Source: Desulfosporosinus sp049943955 (GTDB lineage Bacteria > Bacillota > Desulfitobacteriia > Desulfitobacteriales > Desulfitobacteriaceae). From it: a stretch of DNA of 64,000 nt. Shown here piece after piece: positions 1 through 7,604 of this stretch; position 1 is the first letter of the stretch; each line of letters starts with the position of its first letter. Below the pieces are notes generated by a model. It worked only from the letters and a program-made list of their open reading frames with translations. It had not been told where the DNA came from and searched no databases. The stretch spans positions 1 through 64,000 of the forward strand of contig NZ_JBNFTW010000014.1 of assembly GCF_049943955.1 (NCBI RefSeq), in the 5' to 3' direction. A program made the translations under genes and the position numbers.

Positions 1-112
1 CAGGAGAATGCGTAAGGGGACGCAGTGTGGCGAAAGGCTCATCCGCCTTTCGTTCCAGGGCCGATAATACTTGGGGCATAGCCCCTGGGAAAGTAGGTCA
101 TCGCCAGGTAAC
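1..112 (+). rRNA. rrf: 5S ribosomal RNA, 3' part, with an insertion (expanded 5S)
   Basis: The stretch from about 59 to 112 reads as the 3' half of a Firmicutes 5S rRNA: a GCCGATAAT block, the TTGGGG/CCCCTGGG helix, and a terminal strand ATCGCCAGG. The 5' half lies outside the window. Bases 1-58 are not normal 5S sequence. They are the end of an inserted module whose full copy (343-410) follows the loop C/helix III signature GAACACGGAAGTTAAG in the neighbouring copy. The module has two hairpins: the 3' arm of the first is at 22-30, and the second pairs 31-38 with 45-52. Expanded 5S rRNAs are known from some Clostridia and haloarchaea. That this gene is functional is inferred from its intact 3' domain and the terminator that follows. 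Confidence 0.75.
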
Positions 113-117
113 AAGCG

Positions 118-150
118 ATAGACTGCCTTATTGGCAGTCTATTTGTGTTT
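118..150 (+). terminator. Intrinsic terminator of the 5S/rRNA transcript
   Basis: A perfect 10-bp stem, ATAGACTGCC (118-127) with GGCAGTCTAT (133-142), has a 5-nt loop and a T-rich tail. It starts six bases after the 5S 3' end, so it most likely ends the rRNA operon. Confidence 0.8.
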
Positions 151-168
151 CATGAAAGAAATGAAAGT

Positions 169-447
169 AAACTACCGGGGTTACACCCGTTCGGATCCAC
201 ATTGCAGGAGAATGTTTCACAAGTCGCAATGTGGCGAAAAGCTCGTACTTCGCCACAAAGTGATTCTATGGGGCAGTGGCTCGGCGAAACCCTTCACTGG
301 AGGCTTTCGTGTTTTCGTATACCGAACACGGAAGTTAAGGATCCACACTGCAGGAGAATGCGTAAGGGGACGCAGTGTGGCGAAAGGCTCATCCGCCTTT
401 CGTTCCAGGGCCGATAATGCTTCGGACGCAGACCCTTGGGGTAGTTT
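169..447 (+). rRNA. Degenerate 5S rRNA-like region carrying two copies of the insertion module
   Basis: The region contains the 5S signatures TACACCCGTTC (182-192), ACCGAACACGGAAGTTAAG (321-339) and GCCGATAATGC (410-420), but they are spread over about 280 nt instead of about 117. Two copies of a two-hairpin module interrupt it. Copy A has stem 197-205/226-234 and second hairpin 231-238/249-256. Copy B has stem 343-351/372-380 and second hairpin 381-388/395-402. Bases 351-418 are identical to 1-68. An 8-bp pairing AAACTACC (169-176) with GGTAGTTT (440-447) could act as helix I, but the normal 3' strand is lost. It may be one gene with two insertions, or two tandem decaying copies of which the first lost about 22 nt of loop C. 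I favour a pseudogene. Confidence 0.5.
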
Positions 448-457
448 CTAGTTTATA

Positions 458-492
458 AACGAAATCTATTTAGTTTCGTTCGTTGTATTGTA
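458..492 (+). terminator. Possible terminator after the 5S-like copy
   Basis: AACGAAA (458-464) pairs with TTTCGTT (474-480) around a 9-nt loop, followed by a T-rich stretch. The stem is short and AT-rich, so the call is moderate. Confidence 0.4.
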
Positions 493-870
493 TTATTCTA
501 TCAATTTGTAATATTTGAGTTTAGTATTTGATTTTTTGAAGAAGTATTTTATTGAATAATTAACTTTGAGAAGTGCTTTAAAATAGGAATTGATTAAAAT
601 GATTAATGGTATGGTCAACTAAAATTTTTAAGTAAGTGCCATTCTGATTCAAAGCCGAAAAATAAGTTATAAGTTACTTCTTAAAAAACTATTATCATAA
701 ATTAAGGTATTTTTTAAAAAAATGCGAGAATAATAGTTAAATGCATGATAAACTAGTTAAGAAGGTATTTTTTATCTAAACTTAACACGTAGATATTTAA
801 GGATAACAATTTTTAGTTCTTTAGAGCGTGATTGTTAACTATGAATATCCGATTGATTTGGTTTCGAAAA
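481..870. other. AT-rich intergenic region, no gene seen
   Basis: About 390 bases of AT-rich sequence separate the rRNA remnants from the sensor gene. No convincing reading frame, riboswitch or long inverted repeat was found. It presumably holds the promoter of the downstream gene, but I cannot pick one hexamer pair over others. Confidence 0.5.
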
Positions 871-883
871 GGAGAGGAAAACA

Positions 884-1747
884 TTGGATTGGAAGCTGAG
901 CACTAACATTGCACAAAAAATTGTAGACCTTATTTATCAAACAAGTGGTTATCATGCAATAGTCTGCGATACAACTGGCATAATTATTGCTGACTCAGCT
1001 CATGCACGAATAGGCGTTAAGCACAGAGGAAGCCAAGAAATATTAACGACTAATTGCACATATGTGGAGATAACAGCAGACGAAGAGAGTGCTACATCTG
1101 GCAAAATAAAAGAAGGATACAACGTCGCCATTGAAATTCAAGGCCAAATAATTGGTACCTTTGGAATTGCCGGACAACTGGACATTGTAAGGCCAGTAGG
1201 TAAGGTTGCGGTAGGAATGGTAGAAATGATGATCAGAGATGATGAATTAAAGGAAGTTATCCGCAATCAAGTTCAACTTTTAAGTAATTCAGTTGAACAG
1301 GCTGCCAGTGCGGTTCAAGAGACTGCTGCCTCTGCAGAAGAAGTGGCTTCAATTAGCCAAGTAATTGCTCAAGAAGCCAAAGATGGTGAAAATCAGCTCC
1401 AGTCTACAACTATGATTTTAGATCTAATACATAAAGTTGCAAAACAAACGAATCTTTTAGGATTGAATGCTGCAATTGAAGCTTCACGTGCGGGGGAGCA
1501 GGGTAGAGGTTTTTCTGTTGTTGCTGGTGAGGTGCGTAAGTTAGCTGAAGAAAGTAATCGTTCTGCTACTGAGATAAGAAATATTCTCCAGCTATTTCAA
1601 ACAATTATTCAGAAGATTGTCGATAGCTCTTTACGTAATAGCGCCATTACTCAAGAACAAGCAAAAGCTAATCAAGAAATTGCCCAAATGATTGATGGAG
1701 TATTTCAGGTAAGTGAAAATTTAAAATCTCTATCTGAAAATATTTAA
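884..1747 (+). CDS. Soluble methyl-accepting chemotaxis-type sensor, diacid-sensing-like N-terminus
   Basis: The 287-residue protein has no signal peptide or membrane segment, so it is predicted to be cytosolic. Residues 1-120 resemble the sugar-diacid recognition fold, a GAF-like ligand domain also found in CdaR regulators. Residues about 125-287 form an MCP signalling coiled coil, with the hairpin tip NLLGLNAAIEASRAGEQGRGF near residue 190. It would pass a cytosolic signal to CheA/CheW. The second helical arm is short for an MCP. The start is TTG at 884, set by the Shine-Dalgarno GGAGAGG at 871-877. It lies just upstream of larA, so it may sense a related organic acid; that link is inference. 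Confidence 0.8.
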   Translation: MDWKLSTNIAQKIVDLIYQTSGYHAIVCDTTGIIIADSAHARIGVKHRGSQEILTTNCTYVEITADEESATSGKIKEGYNVAIEIQGQIIGTFGIAGQLDIVRPVGKVAVGMVEMMIRDDELKEVIRNQVQLLSNSVEQAASAVQETAASAEEVASISQVIAQEAKDGENQLQSTTMILDLIHKVAKQTNLLGLNAAIEASRAGEQGRGFSVVAGEVRKLAEESNRSATEIRNILQLFQTIIQKIVDSSLRNSAITQEQAKANQEIAQMIDGVFQVSENLKSLSENI

Positions 1748-1811
1748 CTATAACAAAACGCTACACAAACTCTTTTTGTGTAAAAACAAAATTCAAAAGG
1801 AGATTTACTCT

Positions 1812-3074
1812 ATGGAAGTTGCTTTGGCATATGGGAAAAATGGATTAAGAATTAACGTACCAGATCATTCGAAAGTAGTTACCCCTAAGCAAATTGATCT
1901 GCCTGAAAACGATCATCAACTGGTTCTTAATGCGCTGCGGAATCCAATAGGAACAAAACCATTAAAGGAAATGGTAAATCCCAAGGATAAGATCGTTATT
2001 GTCATAAGCGATATTACAAGGCCTACTCCAAATCACAAATTAGTGCCTTGGTTATTGGAGGAGCTTTCGCATATCCCAATTGAAAATTTTACGATCATTA
2101 ATGGCACGGGTACTCATCGTGACGAAACCAGAGAAGAACTTGTTGAGATGTTAGGGGAAAAAATCGTTGATTCTGTTCGCATTATTAATCATCACTGTCA
2201 TGAGATCGCAGAGTTAAAAAAGGTAGGAAGCAGTAGTTTTGGCTGTGATGTTTATTTAAATAAGGAATATGTTGAAGCTGACTTTAGAATTGTAACAGGA
2301 TTTATAGAACCACACTTTTTTGCAGGGTTTTCAGGGGGACCAAAGGGGATAATGCCCGGAATTGCGGGAATAGAGACCATTTTAACATTTCATAATGCTC
2401 AAATGATAGGTCATCCTCTTGCAACTTGGGGGGTTATTGAAAAAAACCCTCTTCAAGAAATGACTAGGGAAGTAAATTCTCTTTGCAAACCGGATTTTCT
2501 TTTGAATGTTGCCCTAAGCGGCAGTAATGAAATAACAAATGTTTTTGCCGGTGAGCTTATTGCCGCTCATGAGACAGGCTGTGCATTTGTCAAAGAGCAT
2601 GCGATGATTAAATGTGAGGAACGTTTTGATGTTGTTATTACGACAAACGCCGGGTATCCATTGGATCAGAATCTCTATCAGGCTGTTAAAGGAATGAATG
2701 CTGCGCAAAAGATTGTAAAAAAAGGCGGAACGATAATTTGTGCTGCGGAATGCAGTGAAGGAATGCCTGAACATGGCAATTTTTCAAAGATACTGAAGAT
2801 GCGTGATACGCCAAAGGATCTTTTGGAAATGATCAATGATCCATCCTTTCGCATGTTTGATCAGTGGGAAGCCCAAAGGTTAGCAATGATTCAGGAATGG
2901 TCTGACGTGGTTGTATATTCAACGTTGCCAGAGGAATGGGTTAAAATTGCTATGCTCACGCCGACAAAGAATATTGAATCAACAATTACTGAACTTCAAG
3001 CGAAATACGGCAAAGAAATGAGTATAGCTGTATTACCTCTGGGACCACTGACAATTCCTTATGTTGAAGAGTAG
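1812..3074 (+). CDS. larA: Nickel-dependent lactate racemase family protein LarA
   Basis: The 420-residue protein belongs to the LarA family, which interconverts D- and L-lactate or related 2-hydroxyacids with a nickel-pincer nucleotide cofactor. All four cofactor and catalytic positions of the characterised enzyme have counterparts: His102, His168, Lys178 and His194, each six residues below the Lactobacillus numbering (108, 174, 184, 200). They sit in motifs such as NGTGTHRDE and EPHFFAGFSGGPKG. ATG at 1812 is preferred over an upstream in-frame ATG because of the AAAAGGAG Shine-Dalgarno about 10 bases before it. The cofactor synthesis genes larB, larC and larE are not in the window. The true substrate may differ from lactate. 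Confidence 0.87.
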   Translation: MEVALAYGKNGLRINVPDHSKVVTPKQIDLPENDHQLVLNALRNPIGTKPLKEMVNPKDKIVIVISDITRPTPNHKLVPWLLEELSHIPIENFTIINGTGTHRDETREELVEMLGEKIVDSVRIINHHCHEIAELKKVGSSSFGCDVYLNKEYVEADFRIVTGFIEPHFFAGFSGGPKGIMPGIAGIETILTFHNAQMIGHPLATWGVIEKNPLQEMTREVNSLCKPDFLLNVALSGSNEITNVFAGELIAAHETGCAFVKEHAMIKCEERFDVVITTNAGYPLDQNLYQAVKGMNAAQKIVKKGGTIICAAECSEGMPEHGNFSKILKMRDTPKDLLEMINDPSFRMFDQWEAQRLAMIQEWSDVVVYSTLPEEWVKIAMLTPTKNIESTITELQAKYGKEMSIAVLPLGPLTIPYVEE

Positions 3075-3124
3075 GAAAGGCGCGTTGAAGAGGGCATAAA
3101 AACCATAAAAGGGAACAGAAAAAA

Positions 3125-3158
3125 GGGATGAGCGTTTGATAACGATCGTCCCTTTCTT
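3125..3158 (+). terminator. Terminator after larA
   Basis: GGGATGAGCG (3125-3134) pairs with CGATCGTCCC (3143-3152) with one wobble and one mismatch, followed by TTTCTT. Confidence 0.55.
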
Positions 3159-3270
3159 CCTGGAGAGTTATTGTTGAGAAGTTGAGCTTCTAAAACAATA
3201 ATTCCCTGTAGGATATCCTATGGCTGTTGATATCGTGCTGGCCGAAACACGATTTCAACAATGCTTACAT

Positions 3271-3495
3271 TTAGTCGTTCATAATTTCCGAACCTTGATC
3301 AGCCATTTCTTTTTCGGCATAGTTAATCATTTTTTTAACCATGTTTCCGCCAATCTGACCAACTTCACGAGTCGTCATATTGGCGAACCCCTTATCTTCG
3401 ATATCATCATCCAATTGTAATTCTTCGGCAACTTCCCATTTTAACTTATCCAACTGGCTTTCGGATTCTGGAACTTCAGGTGTATTACGACTCAT
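3271..3495 (-). CDS. Alpha/beta-type small acid-soluble spore protein
   Basis: The 74-residue protein matches the alpha/beta SASP family, which coats and protects DNA in dormant spores and is degraded by Gpr protease at germination. The conserved blocks LDKLKWEVAEELQL, MTTREVGQIGG and MVKKMI are all present. The usual tryptophan or tyrosine just before the MTTREVG block is replaced by Phe-Ala-Asn. The start has a GGAGGA Shine-Dalgarno (complement of TCCTCC near 3502). It is monocistronic and divergent from hypA, and shows the host is a spore former. A sigma-G promoter is expected upstream but I could not identify one with confidence. Confidence 0.88.
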   Translation of the reverse strand: MSRNTPEVPESESQLDKLKWEVAEELQLDDDIEDKGFANMTTREVGQIGGNMVKKMINYAEKEMADQGSEIMND

Positions 3496-3743
3496 TTTAC
3501 CATCCTCCTTATCAGTTGTTTGAAGTTTAATACATTCTTTATCATCTCCCTTTTAAAGTACAATATACATTGCAAAACTGTGAAATTTATTATAGGCGGC
3601 CGAAAAAATAACAGAATACTATATAATGAGGGAAAATTCCAATTTTTGCTTTTAAATAACTTGTTGCATAACTTCGGATAAGCTATACTTGGAACAGATT
3701 CTAATAGTTCACTAAAATAATAATACCCGATAGGGGTGATTTG

Positions 3744-4085
3744 GTGCATGAAATGTCCTTGATGGGAGGGGTATTTGAAGTGATTGATCATACCTTGTCC
3801 CAACATGATGTCAAAAGGGTTCTGAAAGTTAAGATAAAGGTTGGAGAGTTGACAAATGCTGAGCCAGATGCCTTGGCCATGGCTTTTGAGGCATATAGCA
3901 GGGATACTCTTTGTGAGGGAGCTGAATTGATTGTCGAACGGGTTCCTTTGCTCGGACGTTGCAAGGATTGTCATTATGAGTTTAACGTTAAGATGATGTA
4001 TTTCCTCTGTCCTAACTGTAAATCTACGAATATAGAAGTAGTTCAAGGAGAAGAACTTTTACTTGAAAGTTTGGAGGTCGAATAA
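3744..4085 (+). CDS. hypA: Hydrogenase nickel incorporation protein HypA
   Basis: HypA passes Ni(II) to the hydrogenase large subunit together with HypB. The 113-residue length is typical. The nickel site is the N-terminal Met-His-Glu, which requires GTG at 3744 as the start rather than the in-frame TTG three bases upstream. The zinc site is the pair CKDC and CPNC near residues 73-92. A GGGGTG Shine-Dalgarno lies at 3733-3738. The stop codon overlaps the hypB start by one base (TAATG), so the two are translationally coupled. Confidence 0.93.
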   Translation: MHEMSLMGGVFEVIDHTLSQHDVKRVLKVKIKVGELTNAEPDALAMAFEAYSRDTLCEGAELIVERVPLLGRCKDCHYEFNVKMMYFLCPNCKSTNIEVVQGEELLLESLEVE

Positions 4086-4756
4086 TGGATAATGAACGTC
4101 GCGAAATTGAAGTAATGGCAAATTTGCGTGATTCAAATGATATGCAAGCTGAAGTAAATCGTGCACATTTTCGTAAAAATAATTGTTTAGCAATTAATAT
4201 TCTGGGTTCACCAGGCGCAGGAAAAACTACGCTTTTAGAAAAGACATTGCCATTGTTCAATGAAAACATAAGTCTTGCAGTTATTGAAGGAGATATTTTC
4301 ACATCTAAAGATGCAGATCGAATATCTGTGCATGATGTTCCGGTAATACAGATTAACACTGGGGGCAGCTGCCATTTAGACAGTAAAATGGTAGCTAAGG
4401 TATTACCTGAGTTTGATTGTCAGAGTTTAGATTTAATGATTATTGAAAACGTTGGTAATCTTGTTTGCCCTGCTGACTTTGATTTAGGTGAAGCTTTTAA
4501 GGTTATTGTTTTAAGTATAGTTGAGGGTGACGATAAGCCGGCAAAGTATCCTGTTATCTTTCGTAAAGCTAAAGCCGTTCTCTTAAATAAGATGGATTTG
4601 GAAGGTTTAACGGATGTAAACATGGAAAGAATGAAACAGGATATCAGGGTTATAAATCCGGACATAAGAATTTTTGAGATTTCTTGCCGAACGGGAAAGG
4701 GGCTGCAAGACTGGACTAAATGGCTTCTGGGTGAAGTTTTGGCCTTTCAATCATAA
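4085..4756 (+). CDS. hypB: Hydrogenase nickel incorporation GTPase HypB
   Basis: HypB is a SIMIBI-class GTPase that drives nickel insertion. The 223-residue protein shows the P-loop GSPGAGKTT (residues 41-49), the switch/metal region EGDIFTSKDADRI, the block ENVGNLVCPADFDLGE with the metal-site cysteine, and NKMDLEG for guanine recognition. It lacks the N-terminal CxxCGC motif and the His-rich nickel store of some homologues. It forms a two-gene operon with hypA, convergent with the hydrogenase structural genes; a shared terminator separates them. Confidence 0.95.
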   Translation: MDNERREIEVMANLRDSNDMQAEVNRAHFRKNNCLAINILGSPGAGKTTLLEKTLPLFNENISLAVIEGDIFTSKDADRISVHDVPVIQINTGGSCHLDSKMVAKVLPEFDCQSLDLMIIENVGNLVCPADFDLGEAFKVIVLSIVEGDDKPAKYPVIFRKAKAVLLNKMDLEGLTDVNMERMKQDIRVINPDIRIFEISCRTGKGLQDWTKWLLGEVLAFQS

Positions 4757-4850
4757 GTTTATGAACAATTATATCGTGACTATTATTACTCCTACTTTAC
4801 ATCACACTAACTGCAGGCTCTTTAGGGTTTCAGTTGTTATTTTCACACAA

Positions 4851-4901
4851 AAAAGGCCGATGCTCACGAACCTTTTTAGTTCGTTTTTGCTACGGCCTTT
4901 T
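4851..4901. terminator. Bidirectional terminator between hypB and the hydrogenase operon
   Basis: Outer stem AAAAGGCCG (4851-4859)/CGGCCTTTT (4893-4901) encloses an inner stem ACGAAC (4866-4871)/GTTCGT (4879-4884). A-rich and T-rich flanks allow termination from both converging operons. Confidence 0.75.
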
Positions 4902-4948
4902 CGAAGTTTGAGTTAGTGCTTTAGATAAGTCATGTAATGATATTAGGT

Positions 4949-5437
4949 TTAATTAATTGTAAATTTACCTTCACGCTGAATCGAATCAATTTCAAGGAGA
5001 ACCAATTCAGTAAGATGGGGAAATAGAGATTGAATCTCAGGACTTATTTCCATTCCCCAATCGAGTTTTTTGGGTTGCACACCGAAAATTAAGGTTTGGG
5101 GAGCATGCCCTAAAATGTTTGCCATGGTCAAGACTTCAATTATTCCGATTTGGTGAAAGGATACCTCGTATTGCTCAGGAAAGACCTGTATATCACCTGG
5201 TTGAAATCGGAATAGAGCACCGGGTTCTGACTGAGCATTGATTGCGTCAATAATAATCAGGAAGTCTATTTCTTGAATTAGGTGTACGAGTTCGAGTCCA
5301 GCTGTGCCTCCTTCGAGGAGTTCAACATTTTGCGGGAGGGAGTTTCGAGCCAGTTCGTCTAAAAATCGAACACCCAAGCCTTCGTCGGATAGAAGAATGT
5401 TTCCGACTCCCATGACCATAATTTTTGGCGAGTGCAT
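4949..5437 (-). CDS. hyaD: [NiFe] hydrogenase maturation endopeptidase (M52, HyaD/HybD type)
   Basis: This 162-residue protease removes the C-terminal tail of the large subunit after nickel is bound. The N-terminal block VMGVGNILLSDEGLGV carries the glutamate that reads nickel, and the DAIN block and SFHQIG histidine complete the usual metal-sensing set. It is the last gene of the structural operon; its ATG lies two bases after the cytochrome b stop. The substrate is presumably the large subunit encoded two genes upstream, which keeps its cleavable tail. Confidence 0.92.
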   Translation of the reverse strand: MHSPKIMVMGVGNILLSDEGLGVRFLDELARNSLPQNVELLEGGTAGLELVHLIQEIDFLIIIDAINAQSEPGALFRFQPGDIQVFPEQYEVSFHQIGIIEVLTMANILGHAPQTLIFGVQPKKLDWGMEISPEIQSLFPHLTELVLLEIDSIQREGKFTIN

Positions 5438-5439
5438 GA

Positions 5440-6024
5440 TTAAATTCCCTTCTCATTCCTCATTTTGCCAAAGAACATAAACAGGAATTGTTCGTAGGCA
5501 GCTGTAAAGACCAAGTAAACGTGAATTGCGATAATTGCAATAAATAGCCACATGACAAGATAGTGGAGTCCGCGAACAGCAGTCAGCCCTCCTACCAGGT
5601 CAGCAAGTCCTGCTAATTGTACAGGTTTATAGAGAATAAAGCCTGTAAAGGCCTGAATAACGGCCAGAATAGGAAGTGCGATATATGCTAATTTTTGCAG
5701 CGGGTTGTATTTGCCCGTTTCTGGGTGTTTTCCCAGGAACAGGTAGTACTTAATCTGCGGCCAAATATTCTTCACATCCTGCATGTTGAGCAAAATAGAA
5801 TCATAGTCTTTATTTTTCCCGAAAAAGGAAATATAAAAACGTACAACTCCATTAATGAGAAGAAAATACATAAATAAGAAATGTAAATTACGAATTAAAT
5901 TCATTGGCATACCAGGATGGGGAGAATGAATAAACCAGCCCGTAAAGATCAGAACTATAAAATTAATAAGATTAATCCAGTGGCTTATCCGTTGGGCTAA
6001 TGGATGGTCAAGCGGGTTAACCAT
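5440..6024 (-). CDS. hyaC: [NiFe] hydrogenase cytochrome b subunit
   Basis: This 194-residue integral membrane protein has four predicted helices near residues 18-35, 45-65, 108-130 and 150-175. Candidate haem b ligands include His15 (RISHW), His48 (NLHF), a histidine in GLHYLVMW and one in AIHVYLVF, the pattern of the HyaC/HupC diheme family. It anchors the exported hydrogenase dimer and passes electrons from H2 to the quinone pool. It sits between the large subunit and the protease genes in one operon. Confidence 0.9.
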   Translation of the reverse strand: MVNPLDHPLAQRISHWINLINFIVLIFTGWFIHSPHPGMPMNLIRNLHFLFMYFLLINGVVRFYISFFGKNKDYDSILLNMQDVKNIWPQIKYYLFLGKHPETGKYNPLQKLAYIALPILAVIQAFTGFILYKPVQLAGLADLVGGLTAVRGLHYLVMWLFIAIIAIHVYLVFTAAYEQFLFMFFGKMRNEKGI

Positions 6025-6040
6025 GTCCTTTCCTCCTTTT

Positions 6041-7603
6041 CTACCAACCGATCCGGAATTTTTTTACATCATTTGTCACCGGATCGATGAGGTGAATCGC
6101 GCATGCAAGGCATGGGTCATAAGATCGAGCGACTCTAACGATGTTCACCGGATTATCGGGGTCGGGGATAGGTACCCCTATTAAAGCTTGTTCGAACGGT
6201 CCAAGAACTCCTTTATCATCTCGGGGAGAGAAATTCCAGGTGGTGGGTACAACCATCTGATAGTTCTCGATTTTGTGATTAGCAACTTTAACAAAATGGC
6301 CCAAGGCTCCTCTTGGTGCTTCGGTTAATCCTGATCCTTGACCTGTGGCAGGTGCCTCCCAGTGTTCCGTATCATGAATGCGGAAATTAGATCCCATTTC
6401 TTTTTCCAGTGCATCAAGCCAGGTCAGCATGTCTTTAGCGAGTAGGAGAGTTTCATAGGCACGAGCTGCATGACGTGCGACCGCACCTGGTTTGATATTG
6501 TATTTTGAAATTATATCCATTAAACCTTTGGGCTGCATTACAAGCATGCGGGCAAGAGGCCCTACTTCCATGGGCTTACCATCATAGCGAGGTGCTTTTA
6601 CGAAAGAATAGGCATCTTTTTTATCAAGATCAGGAATTGTGTCCTCGGTGAAGGGGGTTTTGCCGTTGGCACTGGCTTTATACCAAGAGTATTGAACATC
6701 CTCAGTAATTTTAGTTTCGTCAACAGGTAATACCTTGCTTAAGTCGCCGTTCATGACTATACCGGATTTAAGGAATAAGTCTTTACCGGCGTCATCCCGA
6801 GCGAAGGCGCCATAAGACAGGAAATTGACCGCTCCTGCTCCGCCAACCCCTGCTTGGGCTAAGGGCAGCAATGGCCCGGTGCCGAAGGTCAAGACATCCT
6901 GGAGATAAACCTTTTCAACGAAATCCAGTTGTTCCAGCAGCATGGAACGGAATTGCTCAACAACTTCAATATTAGGAAGCATCGTAACCCCGCCGACAAC
7001 AATCGAAGATTGATGGGGCTGTTTACCGGCGAATAAGGCCGACATTTTTTTAGCTTTGGCCTGCATTTCCAAGGCTTTTAGATAATGAGCTACTGCCATG
7101 GTCACTAACTCAGGATCCTTCACGCTGAATTCATCGGGCTTATAACGTGGAGTTAAGGGAGCGGTATCTCCTGCGGTGACAAGCTTGACAATTTTATCTT
7201 TGACAGCAAGGAGCCCCGGATCCTTTCCCTGATATTGGGCAACAGCCATTACGTCAAGGTAATCGAGAGCACTTAGATGATAAAAATGTAAGGGATGATC
7301 GTGCAGCCACATGGCGCCCAGAATTAAGTTGCGGATAATTCGCCCCCCAGCCGGAACGTTAGCGCCGTATGCTTGGTCTAAAGCCAGAGAGGATGCCCAA
7401 CCGTGGGAGCCTGCACAAACTCCGCATACACGCTCAGTTACATAGGTGGCATCGCGAGGATCCTTACCGCGCAGCATCGCTTCAATTCCCCGATACATCG
7501 TTCCTATGACATGAGCGTCTGAAACTTTTCCATTCTCGACTTCTACTTCCACCCGCAGGTGTCCCTCTATTCTTGTTAAGGGATCGACAACAATCTTTGT
7601 CAT
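6041..7603 (-). CDS. hyaB: [NiFe] hydrogenase large subunit, uptake type (group 1)
   Basis: This 520-residue subunit carries the Ni-Fe(CN)2CO active site. Both cysteine pairs are intact: RVCGVC (Cys60, Cys63) and DPCLACAIH (Cys498, Cys501, His504). A 16-residue tail follows His504 and would be removed by the M52 protease encoded in the same operon. The start codon is one base after the small-subunit stop, with an AAGGAGG Shine-Dalgarno inside that gene. The subunit has no signal of its own and would be co-exported with the small subunit. Confidence 0.96.
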   Translation of the reverse strand: MTKIVVDPLTRIEGHLRVEVEVENGKVSDAHVIGTMYRGIEAMLRGKDPRDATYVTERVCGVCAGSHGWASSLALDQAYGANVPAGGRIIRNLILGAMWLHDHPLHFYHLSALDYLDVMAVAQYQGKDPGLLAVKDKIVKLVTAGDTAPLTPRYKPDEFSVKDPELVTMAVAHYLKALEMQAKAKKMSALFAGKQPHQSSIVVGGVTMLPNIEVVEQFRSMLLEQLDFVEKVYLQDVLTFGTGPLLPLAQAGVGGAGAVNFLSYGAFARDDAGKDLFLKSGIVMNGDLSKVLPVDETKITEDVQYSWYKASANGKTPFTEDTIPDLDKKDAYSFVKAPRYDGKPMEVGPLARMLVMQPKGLMDIISKYNIKPGAVARHAARAYETLLLAKDMLTWLDALEKEMGSNFRIHDTEHWEAPATGQGSGLTEAPRGALGHFVKVANHKIENYQMVVPTTWNFSPRDDKGVLGPFEQALIGVPIPDPDNPVNIVRVARSYDPCLACAIHLIDPVTNDVKKFRIGW

Positions 7604-7604
7604 C

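Noticed and set aside
131..451. Two overlapping open frames across the 5S-like region
   Set aside because: They run through rRNA signatures and hairpin modules, lack ribosome binding sites, and resemble no protein family.
3492..4046. Long minus-strand frame opposite hypA
   Set aside because: It is antisense to the conserved zinc and nickel motifs of hypA and has no support of its own.
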